A stretch of DNA of 64,000 nucleotides, from positions 26,842-90,841 of the forward strand of contig JAPOQD010000029.1 of the NCBI GenBank assembly GCA_026710905.1, given 5' to 3'. A program made the translations under genes and the position numbers. Under the pieces are notes generated by a model. The model was given only the letters and a program-made list of their open reading frames with translations. It did no database searches and was not told where the DNA came from. This document shows, piece after piece, positions 1-8,814 of this stretch. The DNA is from Halieaceae bacterium. Lineage in GTDB: Bacteria; Pseudomonadota; Gammaproteobacteria; Pseudomonadales; Halieaceae. Position 1 is the stretch's first letter; each line of letters begins with the position of its first letter.

Positions 1-51
1 ATGGGTCTGCTGCTGACCGGCATGGTCCGCGAAGGGGCACGAGAACCATAA
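1..51 (+). CDS. Possible C-terminal tail of a gene cut by the window edge
   Basis: Frame 1 is open from the first base and ends at a TAA at 49-51, giving a 16-residue tail (MGLLLTGMVREGAREP). It may be the end of a gene that begins upstream of the window. Nothing in so short a tail identifies a family, and it could be a chance open frame. From here to 195 I see no other gene or clear promoter. Confidence 0.25.
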   Translation: MGLLLTGMVREGAREP

Positions 52-195
52 GGCTGATGCAAAGCCAGGTCAGAGATGGCAGACCCTTGCAACACAACCC
101 TGCGTGAAGCCAAACGAAGTAACGCTTTTAATCGGTGGTGTTGCATGGAAAACTATGGGCGCCAAAGCCCAGCCCTCATCTGACTGAGATTGCTG

Positions 196-1686
196 ATGAA
201 CATATCACTCCTGCTGCAAATGGCCGACGACACCGGCCCTGATCGCATCGGGCTGGTGTGCGAAGGGCGTTCCTGGTCCTACGGCGCCCTGATGAATGCC
301 GCCAGGGGTACGGCGGCATTCCTGTCGGAATGCGGATGCGACTATATTGCACTGCTCGATGAGAGCAGCGAGGCTGCTCCCATTGCCCTGTTCGGGGCGG
401 CCCTGGCGGGGATTCCCTACGTACCCCTCAATTACCGGTTGGCTGATGACGATTTGGCCGCCCTGCTGCGCCGGATTTCCCCCGCCTGCATCGTTGGCGA
501 TACCCGGAGAGTTCAGCGCCTGAACCCGGAGGGCACACCTACCTGCCTGAGCAGAACTGACTTCGTCCAGGTAGCAGAAACGATTGTGCACACCGCCACC
601 GGGGAAGAGGAAGGGGAAGGCATCGCCGCCCAGATATTCACCAGCGGAACTACGGCTGCCCCAAAAGCGGCATTATTGCGCCATTCAAACCTGCTGGGCT
701 ACATTCTTGGCACCGTGGAGTTCTGCTGCGCCGCTGAACAGGATGCGCAACTGGTTTGCGTTCCGCCCTACCACATTGCCGGTATATCGGCCCTACTCAG
801 CTCGATTTACGCGATGCGCCGTGTCGTCATCTTGCCTGCTTTTTCTGCCGAGGCCTGGCTGCAACTGGCTACACAGGAATCCGTGACCAATGCCTTCCTG
901 GTGCCAACCATGCTTTCACGTATCGTGGACAAGCTGGACGACAAGACCTCGGCGGGATTGTCTTCCCTTAAAGCCATCGCCTACGGCGGCGGCCACATGC
1001 CCCTCGAACTGATCAAACGGGCACTGGATTTGTTCCCGGACACGGAATTCACCAACGCCTATGGCCTCACGGAAACCAGTTCGACCATCGCGCTGCTTGG
1101 CCCTGAGGAGCATCGCCTGGCCCAGACATCCGAAGATTGTGCCGTGCGAGACCGGCTGGCATCGGTCGGCCGTCCGCTGCCCACCGTGGAACTGGAAATC
1201 CGTGACGCTGCAGGCCGCCCCCTTGCCGCCGGTGAACGCGGCGAAATCCATGTTCGTGGTGATCAAGTATCCGGGGAGTACCGTGAACGCAGCGCTGTCG
1301 ATGCTGAAGGATGGTTTCCCACACGCGATTGGGGCTGGCTGGATGAGGAGGGTTACCTTTTTCTCGCCGGCCGCGCTGACGACGTGATCGTGCGTGGAGG
1401 AGAGAACATTTCCCCTGCGGAAATTGAGGATGTACTCACATCGCACCCGGCCATCGCCGATGCTGCCGCGGTTGGAGTACCCTCACGGGAGTGGGGTGAA
1501 GCCGTCGCTATTTCCGTCGTATTCAGGCCTGGCCGACAGCTTGGCGAAGAGGAACTGCGTACACTGATCAGGGAACGGCTCCGCTCTTCGCGAGTACCCG
1601 AAAAAATCCGCATAGTCGACGAGCTACCTTACAACGAGATGGGGAAACTGCTGCGGCGAGAGATTCGCGGTATGTTCCAGACCTGA
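196..1686 (+). CDS. AMP-forming acyl-CoA synthetase (class I adenylate-forming)
   Basis: Activates a carboxylic acid to its acyl-CoA through an acyl-adenylate. About 496 residues, normal for the family. The phosphate-binding loop FTSGTTAAPKAALLRHS lies near residues 150-166, YGLTETSS near 288-296, and the hinge region with GRADDVIVRGGENISP near 390-408. The catalytic lysine motif NEMGKLLRR is near the C-terminus. I prefer the ATG at 196 to the in-frame TTG at 190. A CoA-transferase and an amidohydrolase follow on the same strand with short gaps, suggesting one operon. The substrate is not evident; the size and motifs fit a medium-chain or aryl acid ligase rather than a long-chain FadD. Confidence 0.9.
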   Translation: MNISLLLQMADDTGPDRIGLVCEGRSWSYGALMNAARGTAAFLSECGCDYIALLDESSEAAPIALFGAALAGIPYVPLNYRLADDDLAALLRRISPACIVGDTRRVQRLNPEGTPTCLSRTDFVQVAETIVHTATGEEEGEGIAAQIFTSGTTAAPKAALLRHSNLLGYILGTVEFCCAAEQDAQLVCVPPYHIAGISALLSSIYAMRRVVILPAFSAEAWLQLATQESVTNAFLVPTMLSRIVDKLDDKTSAGLSSLKAIAYGGGHMPLELIKRALDLFPDTEFTNAYGLTETSSTIALLGPEEHRLAQTSEDCAVRDRLASVGRPLPTVELEIRDAAGRPLAAGERGEIHVRGDQVSGEYRERSAVDAEGWFPTRDWGWLDEEGYLFLAGRADDVIVRGGENISPAEIEDVLTSHPAIADAAAVGVPSREWGEAVAISVVFRPGRQLGEEELRTLIRERLRSSRVPEKIRIVDELPYNEMGKLLRREIRGMFQT

Positions 1687-1734
1687 CGGAATCGATCACT
1701 GATCAACGCTACGCAATACTACCGTCATCGGCTT

Positions 1735-3099
1735 GTGGAAATGCCTGCGCCGCCGCACTATGGAATCATGCCAGACGCCGCTTACAACTATCGCTCCAGC
1801 CAGGATGATCAGAGCATTTCGCAACGCTATGCCGCGCGCATATTGGCTTCGTTAGGAGCAGCGGCTCCCGAACAGGCGGTAACCGCGGCCATTCACCCCG
1901 CCAGGCGCTGGGCGGAAAGCGGTTTGATGTCACTGACTTGCGCTGACGCACAAACTCCACGCATGTGTCCGGTTCCCCTGGCCAGTTGCGCGGATGCGGC
2001 GCTCGATGCTTTTCGGTGGCTGGTGGGGGAAAACGTTTTCCCCAATAGTACCGGCGCGGACCTCCTGGTAGAGAGAGCTACGATTACAGGTTTTCAAGGA
2101 AACGGCTCCGGATCCCTGGCGGGTCATTGTCGGATACTCCAATGCCGGGATGGCATGCTCGCCCTCAGCTTGACCCGGGAAGAAGACTGGGACCTGTTAC
2201 CCGCATGGTTTGAGGCTGACACCGTCAGCGATTGGCCTTCTGTCGAGGCCCATGTAAAAGTGGTCGGGACGGAAGCCCTGATCTCTCGCGGAAAACTGCT
2301 CGGCCTTGCCGTGGCGGATGCCCGAAAAATTCCCGGCAGTAGCGGTGACTGGATGCGCGTTGCTTATTCAAATAATGCCGCCGCCCGCCCACGCTCATTA
2401 CCCCGGGTGATCGATCTCGCTTCCCTTTGGGCCGGTCCACTGTGTAGCAGTCTTTGGCAGGCAGCCGGCGCCAAGGTAACCAAGGTAGAAAGCTCACAGA
2501 GGCCCGATGGGGCGAGACACGGCCCAGCGGAATTCTTTGCACTACTGAACCGGGGCAAACGCTCCGTGGCGCTCGACCTGCACCGGAAACCTGGCCGGCA
2601 GGCACTGCTTGAACTCATAAAACAGGCTGATATCGTACTGGAAGGTTCCCGGCCTCGCGCCCTGAGACAGATGGGAATTTTCGCCGAGGAGTTGATCGAC
2701 GAGAACCCCGGCCTTACCTGGGTCAGTATCACCGGCTATGGCCGCCGCGAACCACAGGCTAACTGGATAGCGTATGGTGACGATGCCGGAATCGCGGCTG
2801 GGCTCTCGGCAATTCTGCACCAGGTAACCGGAGACTGGCTCATCTGCGGCGATGCTGTCGCAGACCCCCTGACCGCCTTGCACGCCGCCCTGGCCGGCTG
2901 GGCGGGCTGGTCGTCCGGTGGAGGCAAACTCTTCGATCTGTCACTGGAGCAGACCGTTCGCCACTGCATCACCGCAACAGCGCCATCGGATGAGGACTAC
3001 CTTGGCAGGCAGGTTCGCTGGGGACAATACCTGGAGGACCACCACATTGCCCCGCTGGCTCCCTGCCGTCTTCGGGAGGTGGCGACATCGGAACACTGA
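1735..3099 (+). CDS. Family III CoA-transferase (CaiB/BaiF-like)
   Basis: Moves CoA between carboxylic acids. The hallmark fold is in the C-terminal part: PRVIDLASLWAGPLCSSLW, then AGAKVTKVES and FALLNRGKRSVALDLH, all typical of CaiB/BaiF proteins. YGDDAG near residue 347 lies where the family's catalytic Asp is expected. The first 200 residues are poorly conserved and look like a degenerate extra half-domain, so this resembles the two-half architecture rather than the roughly 390-residue canonical form. The GTG at 1735 is used here, but an ATG at 1741 is equally likely. It sits between an acyl-CoA ligase and an amidohydrolase, so it probably handles the same acid. Its stop at 3097-3099 overlaps the coding sequence of the next gene. 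Confidence 0.85.
   Translation: MEMPAPPHYGIMPDAAYNYRSSQDDQSISQRYAARILASLGAAAPEQAVTAAIHPARRWAESGLMSLTCADAQTPRMCPVPLASCADAALDAFRWLVGENVFPNSTGADLLVERATITGFQGNGSGSLAGHCRILQCRDGMLALSLTREEDWDLLPAWFEADTVSDWPSVEAHVKVVGTEALISRGKLLGLAVADARKIPGSSGDWMRVAYSNNAAARPRSLPRVIDLASLWAGPLCSSLWQAAGAKVTKVESSQRPDGARHGPAEFFALLNRGKRSVALDLHRKPGRQALLELIKQADIVLEGSRPRALRQMGIFAEELIDENPGLTWVSITGYGRREPQANWIAYGDDAGIAAGLSAILHQVTGDWLICGDAVADPLTALHAALAGWAGWSSGGGKLFDLSLEQTVRHCITATAPSDEDYLGRQVRWGQYLEDHHIAPLAPCRLREVATSEH
3074..3080 (+). promoter_or_regulatory. Strong Shine-Dalgarno for the amidohydrolase, pointing to a non-standard start
   Basis: GGGAGGT lies inside the end of the CoA-transferase gene. From the GGAGG core there are 7 bases to an in-frame ATC at 3087 and 16 to a CTG at 3096. 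The first standard start codon, GTG at 3135, has no such site in front of it. This ribosome-binding site therefore decides for a start far upstream of the GTG. Confidence 0.5.
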
Positions 3100-4496
3100 T
3101 CAGAAATGCGCAGTTACTAGGCCGCAAGCAAAAGGTGGACGTCAAGATAACGGGCGGAAGAATCGAGCGGATCGGCGCCTCTCTTTGCCACAGTTCGGGG
3201 GATTCACACATCGATGCGGGCGGAGGCGCCCTGCTACCTGGGCTGCACGACCATCACATTCACATGGTGGCTTTGGCGGCATCATTGGTTTCACTGCAAT
3301 GTGGGCCACCTGCAGTTGCATCCGAATTACAACTGGCATCACTACTGAGCAGGAAAAACAACCGTAGTGGCTCGCGCTGGATTCGGGGAATTGGTTACCA
3401 CCCCAGTGTTGCCGGAGATATAGACCGGGACTGGCTGGATCAATACATTCCCGATCGGCCGATTCGCATTCAACATCGCGGGGGCCGCTTGTGGGTGCTC
3501 AATAGCCAGGCGCTGGCGGAATTACAGGTATCACCAGAAGACTTCCCTTCAGGGCTGGAACAGGTAGACGGGCGTTTTAGCGGCCGCCTCTACGAAGGAG
3601 ATGTATGGCTTCGAAACCGGCTGAAAAGCCGGCTTCCCAACCTGAAGCGAGCGAGCAGGCTATTGGCGAGCTACGGTATCACTGGCATTACCGACACGAC
3701 ACCGAGTAATGGAAGTGCCGAGTGGAACTATTTTCGCGGCTCCCAGGAGCGGGGTGAGCTACTTCAATCAGTTCGCATGATGGGTTCACCTGATATTGCG
3801 CAATGTCGGGATACTGATTCGCTGCAGCGGGGAGAGCTGAAAATTCATCTGCTGGACTCCAACTTGCCCCACCCGGATTCCATGCGCCAGGCCATCGAAG
3901 CGGCTCACTCAGAAGGCAGGGCTGTCGCGGTCCACTGTGTCACGCTCACCGAACTCGTATTTTGCCTGAGCGCCTTGCGAGACGCCGGAAGCCTGCCAGG
4001 CGATCGCATTGAGCATGCATCGGTCTGCCCTCCAGAGCAGTTGCGGGAAGTTCACGAATTGGGGTTGCGGGTGGTGACTCAGCCGCATTTTATCAACGAA
4101 CGGGGGGACCAGTACCTGGCTGAGGTCGATGCTCGTGATCTGCCCTGGCTCTATCGCTGCGCCGGAATTCTCGCACAGGGCGTGCCCGTCGCCGCCGGCA
4201 GTGACGCGCCTTTTGGCAGCCCGGACCCCTGGCGCGCCATGCGCGCCGCCGTGGAACGGACTACTGCTTCCAGCGCCGTGCTGTCGCCAGGGGAGGCAAT
4301 ATCTCCTGATCAGGCGCTGGGCCTGTTCCTGTCACCGTCCAGAGAGCCGGGGGCCGGCGCTGTTGCGTTGGCCGAAGGTTCCCGTGCTGACTTGTGCCTG
4401 TTGCACAAACCCTGGCAGCAGGCGCGCCACAACCTCCGCCAAGAGCTTGTGCGTGCGACCTGGAAAGCCGGCGAATTGATCTACCAATCAGACTGA
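3087..4496 (+). CDS. Amidohydrolase family 3 (YtcJ-like) metal-dependent hydrolase
   Basis: Metal-dependent amidohydrolase of the YtcJ/Amidohydro_3 type. After GGRIERIG comes the metal-binding GLHDHHIHM motif, then WIRGIGYHPS, a long TIM-barrel domain, VAVHCVTLTE, RIEHASVCPPEQL and GSDAPFGSPDPW, whose Asp is the expected metal ligand or base. The usual N-terminal beta segment of the family (LIRNAQLLGRKQKVDV) lies upstream of the GTG at 3135. I therefore extend the gene to an ATC at 3087, spaced correctly from GGGAGGT; CTG at 3096, overlapping the preceding stop as CTGA, is an alternative. The amide or lactam substrate is unknown. Context suggests it releases or prepares a carboxylic acid for the neighbouring ligase and CoA-transferase. 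It is convergent with and overlaps the next gene by 9 bases. Confidence 0.85.
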   Translation: MGTLIRNAQLLGRKQKVDVKITGGRIERIGASLCHSSGDSHIDAGGGALLPGLHDHHIHMVALAASLVSLQCGPPAVASELQLASLLSRKNNRSGSRWIRGIGYHPSVAGDIDRDWLDQYIPDRPIRIQHRGGRLWVLNSQALAELQVSPEDFPSGLEQVDGRFSGRLYEGDVWLRNRLKSRLPNLKRASRLLASYGITGITDTTPSNGSAEWNYFRGSQERGELLQSVRMMGSPDIAQCRDTDSLQRGELKIHLLDSNLPHPDSMRQAIEAAHSEGRAVAVHCVTLTELVFCLSALRDAGSLPGDRIEHASVCPPEQLREVHELGLRVVTQPHFINERGDQYLAEVDARDLPWLYRCAGILAQGVPVAAGSDAPFGSPDPWRAMRAAVERTTASSAVLSPGEAISPDQALGLFLSPSREPGAGAVALAEGSRADLCLLHKPWQQARHNLRQELVRATWKAGELIYQSD

Positions 4497-5387
4497 ATCT
4501 CGAATTTCATCGATCAACCCCCAGTCCAGGGCCTGCCGGGCATTGATTCTCTTGCCCGAAAGCGCCAGCCAGGCCGTGTGTTGACGGCCGATGCGCCGGG
4601 AGATACTGACGCACCCGCCCGCCCCGGGAATAAGGCCCATGCTGAGCTCCGGGAGTTGAAAAAAACTCCCCGAAGAGGCGCTGACATGCCCGGCAAAGGC
4701 TGGAAGTTCTATCCCCGATCCCACGCAGGCGCTGTGCACATGACAGCTAACTTTTTCCGCACAGAGGGCCAGAAGTCTGCCGGGGTTGTGAACTGTTCGA
4801 ATATGATGGGCTGATGCTGAATCCGCTGTGAGCCCAAACTCCCTCAGATCGCCACCGACACTGAAGCAACTGCCCCTGCCACTCAACTCAAGCCGCTCGA
4901 TACTACTGTCCAACAGCACCAGTTCGAACAGTTCAACCAGTGCGTCACGCATTTCCACTGTCAGAGAATTACGATTTGCCGGCCTGTTCAGTTCTGCCGT
5001 TACTACATTTCCATTGCGGCTGATGATGACAGGTTCCCCGTCGCCACCCGCTATCAGCCGCGGTTCATCCTCCCTGCCCTGTAACCAGGAACGATATTCC
5101 GTACCCGCCTGCAAAGTCGCATAGGCAAGGGACTCAACCGTCATTGCCGTCTGCAGGGAAAGGTGTTCAACCGTTCTCAGGACTTGAACCAGTGTCATGG
5201 CCGCTATGGGGGTGCGTTCAATCTGGGCAATCAACAGGGAAAGTTCCCCGCGATCGGTAACGGCCACATCGGCGTTGTGAGTTTCACCATCCCCCCAAGC
5301 CAGAACGGGGAGGGATTGATTGCACAACCAGGACTCCTCTTCAGGGACTTCTTCAACGGGCAAACAAATGTACGCTGAGGGATTCAT
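4488..5387 (-). CDS. Enoyl-CoA hydratase/isomerase (crotonase superfamily)
   Basis: About 299 residues. The crotonase core is in the C-terminal two thirds: VVTAELNRPANRNSLTVEMRDAL, the first oxyanion-hole segment SCFSVGGDLREFG, and a second segment ending SMGLIPGAGGCVSISRRIG, followed by ARQALDWGLIDE. The first roughly 120 residues are not typical of the family, so this is either an N-terminally extended member or a fusion to a small domain. It probably hydrates or isomerises a CoA ester made by the acyl-CoA dehydrogenase encoded just upstream on the same strand (gap of about 108 bases). The 3' end overlaps the convergent amidohydrolase by 9 bases. The catalytic acid/base pair could not be assigned with confidence, so hydratase against isomerase is left open. 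Confidence 0.85.
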   Translation of the reverse strand: MNPSAYICLPVEEVPEEESWLCNQSLPVLAWGDGETHNADVAVTDRGELSLLIAQIERTPIAAMTLVQVLRTVEHLSLQTAMTVESLAYATLQAGTEYRSWLQGREDEPRLIAGGDGEPVIISRNGNVVTAELNRPANRNSLTVEMRDALVELFELVLLDSSIERLELSGRGSCFSVGGDLREFGLTADSASAHHIRTVHNPGRLLALCAEKVSCHVHSACVGSGIELPAFAGHVSASSGSFFQLPELSMGLIPGAGGCVSISRRIGRQHTAWLALSGKRINARQALDWGLIDEIRDSV

Positions 5388-5495
5388 CTATTTTGCGCTC
5401 GGTTATTCTTGACTAGGTCAGTGCTTGAAGTTGGGTGTGAAGACGCCGCGGTAGCGGGTGAGGTGCGCCCGAGACTGCCGGCTCCGGTCAGCGCA

Positions 5496-6668
5496 TCACA
5501 AGCTTCTTGCGATTGTTGAACGCATAATTTCGGAGGTGCCTAAAAATATCCGGTGAACCCGTGCGAAAGAATACATTTTGGAAATCGGCATCTCGTCGCT
5601 GTACCCCATACCGCCATGCAATTGCAAGCACTCATCCATAACCCTCGCCTCAAGTTCACTGGCCCAGAGCTTGGCTATCGCTGATTCATCAGCACCGAGT
5701 TGATTCTTGTTCAGCTTCTTCAAATAACTGTCAATCAGGGCTCTCCCTGCCGCAATATCAGCTCTTACCGATGCCAGTTTGAACTGGGTATTTTGGAACT
5801 CAAATACCCTTTGCCCGAAGGCCTTGCGCTCTTTTGTATAGTCTATCGTCAAAGCCATTGCCAACTCGCAGGCGGCGACACAACGTGCCGCTGTTGCTAT
5901 CCTGGCAGTTGCAATAGAGCCCATGGCACAGTGCAAGCCCCTCCCCTCCACACCACCCACCAGGTTGCGGGCAGGAATACGGACGCCATCAAAAAATATC
6001 TCCGACACACCACCACAGCCCTTTGTCATCAGCGGTGTTGGTTTACTCACGGTTATACCTTTTGTTTCCTCAAAGGGAACAATAAACATCGAAATTGCCT
6101 CGCTGTTGCCCTCTGTTTCCGTCTTGGCCACAACAAACAACACAGAAATGAGCGGCCCATTCGACATCCACATTTTTGAACCATTAATGACATAATCATC
6201 CCCATCTCTGCGGGCAAATGTCTTAATGGCTCGAGCATCACTACCGGCGCCGGGTTCAGAAAGGCCAACTTCAGCGATTCCCTTTCCCGATGCAAAAAAA
6301 GGCAGCCATTCTTTCTTTTGCTCTTCGGTTCCTCCATCGAGCAGCACATAACTTGCCAATTCGGTACATAGCCCTGCCTCAAGTGAAGCACCGCTTGCAG
6401 AAAAACCGTGCTCTTCGTGAAGTATTACCTGATGCAGTAAATCACCACCGCCACCGCCATATTCTTCAGGTATTCCGGAACAGAGAATTCCGTATTCGGC
6501 AGCTGTTTTGAACAGTGCTGCTGGAAAAAAGCCATCCTTCTCCCATCGTCGATAATTCGGCTCAACTTCCTGTTGGAAAAATCGTCGCACTACTTCACGA
6601 AAGGCTTCATGCTCAGGCTGAAATACTTCCCGGTTATAACCCAAGGACGCAAGATCACTCATTTTCAT
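5496..6668 (-). CDS. Acyl-CoA dehydrogenase
   Basis: FAD-dependent alpha,beta-dehydrogenation of an acyl-CoA, passing electrons to ETF. About 390 residues, the standard single-subunit length. Visible landmarks are the N-terminal helical domain, GIPEEYGGGGGDLLHQ, VGLSEPGAGSDARAIKT in the flavin-binding middle domain, YVINGSKMWMSNG, and the C-terminal helices with FGQRVFEFQNTQFKLA and LHGGMGYSDEMPI. The ending, FLGTSEIMRSTIARSL, is typical. It probably starts an operon with the enoyl-CoA hydratase downstream, giving two consecutive beta-oxidation steps. Upstream on the same strand is only the stump of a short-chain dehydrogenase, which may once have been the next enzyme of the pathway. Confidence 0.93.
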   Translation of the reverse strand: MKMSDLASLGYNREVFQPEHEAFREVVRRFFQQEVEPNYRRWEKDGFFPAALFKTAAEYGILCSGIPEEYGGGGGDLLHQVILHEEHGFSASGASLEAGLCTELASYVLLDGGTEEQKKEWLPFFASGKGIAEVGLSEPGAGSDARAIKTFARRDGDDYVINGSKMWMSNGPLISVLFVVAKTETEGNSEAISMFIVPFEETKGITVSKPTPLMTKGCGGVSEIFFDGVRIPARNLVGGVEGRGLHCAMGSIATARIATAARCVAACELAMALTIDYTKERKAFGQRVFEFQNTQFKLASVRADIAAGRALIDSYLKKLNKNQLGADESAIAKLWASELEARVMDECLQLHGGMGYSDEMPISKMYSFARVHRIFLGTSEIMRSTIARSL

Positions 6669-6752
6669 TACCTCTTCCAGTGGTTCACCAGGTTACAGGG
6701 AGGCCGGATCAACGACGCAACCATTCGATTCAGACAGGCATTCCCCGTACCC

Positions 6753-6926
6753 TTACTGAATCTCTTCCGCTGCCTGCTTTAATCGTTCTTCATCTCTTGC
6801 ACCAATCGTTACCGTTGCACCTGCTTCCGACAATATTTTTTTCAGGTCCAACCCAATACCATAACAACCACCAGTGACGAAAGCAGTTTTAGCGGATAGG
6901 TTAAATTTTTCCATTAGACTTTTCAT
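6753..6926 (-). pseudogene. Short-chain dehydrogenase/reductase stump (N-terminal third only)
   Basis: The frame encodes 57 residues beginning MKSLMEKFNLSAKTAFVTGG, with the TGGCYGIG cofactor loop and GATVTIGARDEERLKQAAE. This is the first beta-alpha-beta unit of an SDR. A TAA at 6753-6755 stops it after the second alpha helix, and no further SDR sequence follows before the acyl-CoA dehydrogenase gene starts. The catalytic Ser-Tyr-Lys region is missing, so it cannot be active. It sits directly upstream of the dehydrogenase and could still be translated as a leader. Deletion of the rest of the gene is the simplest explanation. Confidence 0.75.
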
Positions 6927-6935
6927 AAAATTCCC

Positions 6936-7190
6936 GTAACTACTCGCCCCCCTGCTCCGCCCGGGGCCGGGAATTGGTGAGTCGGCAGGCGGGTGTAGGG
7001 GCTCGCCATAACCCACCCTTCGGGCACACGGCCCGCGCATGCGCGGCCCCGGTGCCGGACGGCCGGGTTTGTGGGCCGCGATTAGTGGGCCGCGATTTGC
7101 GGGCCACAGGTGTGCGGCCCGCGGGCTTTGTACAACTCGCACACCGCCGTTGGCAGAGGACCAAACAGGTAGGCAAGTCGGGGACACCCT
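6936..7190. repeat. GC-rich palindromic repeat region with a GTAACTACTC-type element
   Basis: The 392-base gap between the SDR stump and the next gene holds no credible gene. It begins with GTAACTACTCGCC, followed by GGGAATTGGTGAGTCGGCAGG. In inverted orientation this resembles the element at 51831-51919. Further on is the palindrome GGCCCGCGCATGCGCGGCC and two close copies of GTGGGCCGCGATT. The same GGGGCCGCGCATGCGCGGCCC core recurs at about 40076-40094 and 54734-54753. It looks like a cluster of small non-coding repeats. Confidence 0.6.
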
Positions 7191-7318
7191 GTTATCTCTG
7201 TAACGTATTGTGATCAATGGTGAAATTTCGAATTTTCAGAGTGTTAACCGGACAGCGCTGATTAAGCAACATCCTTTCTGCAAAAGGTGGTTTGTTCTTG
7301 CATGGTCAATTACCTCAC

Positions 7319-8686
7319 TCAGAACGCTTCAGCAAACAATTGGTCAATAGAGGTGAGTTTTACGCGAGGCCGTTGTTGCACCCTGCCAGCCAATCTTTCA
7401 GCGTGATCAATCTGTTGCCAGTTGTTCAGATATACTATTTTGGGGTTGCGTTGACAGAGTTGCTCAACCAATGCTGCCGGGGATTTATCTTCACTAGCTG
7501 GAGAAGCGTGAGTATCCTCTATCAACTTCTGTACTGTTTGTGCAGCACACTTTTTGTTGGTGCCAATCAAGCCATTTGGCCCACGTTTAATCCAGCCGGT
7601 GACATAGACGCCTGGCAAGACATTGCCTTTGTCGCAAACGCGACCGTTTTGGTTTTCAATGACCCCACGGTGTTCATCAAATGGCAGCCCGGGAAAGGGG
7701 TTTCCCCGGTAGCCAATAGCACGCAGTACCAGACCTGTGCCCAAAAGCGACTTCTCTTCCGTCGGCCGTGCCTGTAACTTGCCTTTTTCGACGTGTTCCA
7801 GATGGTTTCTTACCACCAAGACCTGTTCTACTTTGTCGTCACCGACGAATTCTACAGGCGACGTTAAGAAGCAATAGGTAATTTTTTTATGGGCATCGCT
7901 CACCTGGCGCGCTGCAAGACGGGCCAGCGCTTTAACCTTGCGCTCGGTTTCCCAGTTTGCATTATCAAGTACCACCTCGTTTTCTGCAGGTAAATCTTCC
8001 ACATCGACAACAACATCAACGCCCTCAAGATGTTGCAGTTCTTCCAGTTCGGGGTTGTTAAAAGCACCTTGCAAAGGGCCTCGCCTGCCGAGAATAGTCA
8101 CCTCTTCGATATGGCTGTTCCGGAGGGCATCCATGGCGTGGTCAGCCATATCGGTTTTTGCCAGCGTTTCAGGAGAGGTGGTGAGTATACGGGCAACATC
8201 CAGAGCCACATTGCCGTTACCAACGATCACGGCGTGCTTGCAGGAAAGGTCGAATTTGAGATGACTGAATTCAGGATGGCCGTTATACCAGGCGACAAAT
8301 TCCCTGGCCGCCCAGCTTCCTTCCAACTCTTCACCTGGAATGCCCAATTGTGCGTCACTGGTGGCGCCAATGGCGTAGATCACTGCATCATAGTGCTGTG
8401 CCAGTTCAGCATGTCGAAGATCTTCACCAATCTCCACATTGCCGATAAAACGCACTCTGGGATGGTTCAGGTAGTAATTAAAAAGTCGGTCGACCACTAA
8501 TTTCTTTTCAGGATGGTCAGGCGCCACCCCGGCTCGCACAAGCCCCCACGGCGTAGGTAGTTTCTCGTACAGGTCTATCTCAACATTCAGATCAGTTTGT
8601 TCAAGAAGGTGCTCTATTGCATACATACCGGCAGGGCCGGATCCGACTATTGCGACAGAAGTGTCGACTTGAGTTTTTCCACCCAT
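7319..8686 (-). CDS. Adrenodoxin-reductase-type NADPH:ferredoxin reductase (FprA-like)
   Basis: Transfers electrons from NADPH to a ferredoxin through FAD. 455 residues, matching the adrenodoxin reductase/FprA family. The N-terminal FAD loop VAIVGSGPAGMYAIEHLL is followed by the family signature LPTPWGLVRAGVAPDHPEK. The NADP-binding loop is AVIVGNGNVALDVARIL, and the C-terminal FAD contact is GVYVTGWIKRGPNGLIGTNK. A good ribosome-binding site (GGGGAAA) precedes the ATG. No ferredoxin or cytochrome P450 gene is in the window, so its partner is elsewhere. It is divergent from a flavoprotein gene across a region carrying twin palindromes, suggesting shared control. Confidence 0.93.
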   Translation of the reverse strand: MGGKTQVDTSVAIVGSGPAGMYAIEHLLEQTDLNVEIDLYEKLPTPWGLVRAGVAPDHPEKKLVVDRLFNYYLNHPRVRFIGNVEIGEDLRHAELAQHYDAVIYAIGATSDAQLGIPGEELEGSWAAREFVAWYNGHPEFSHLKFDLSCKHAVIVGNGNVALDVARILTTSPETLAKTDMADHAMDALRNSHIEEVTILGRRGPLQGAFNNPELEELQHLEGVDVVVDVEDLPAENEVVLDNANWETERKVKALARLAARQVSDAHKKITYCFLTSPVEFVGDDKVEQVLVVRNHLEHVEKGKLQARPTEEKSLLGTGLVLRAIGYRGNPFPGLPFDEHRGVIENQNGRVCDKGNVLPGVYVTGWIKRGPNGLIGTNKKCAAQTVQKLIEDTHASPASEDKSPAALVEQLCQRNPKIVYLNNWQQIDHAERLAGRVQQRPRVKLTSIDQLFAEAF

Positions 8687-8814
8687 GATTATTTCCCCTT
8701 TGCCTGCTGAAAATACGCTTTGTTCACTTCAATGTAGTGTGTCAGGTGTGGGGACAATGCCGCCGCCAGATCAGCACCAGTTCTCCGCCGTTGTCCCAAC
8801 AACAGAGATCAAAC

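Noticed and set aside
3135..4496. Amidohydrolase gene starting at the GTG at 3135
   Set aside because: Coding similarity to the family continues upstream of the GTG, and the good ribosome-binding site lies at 3074-3080, too far from it.
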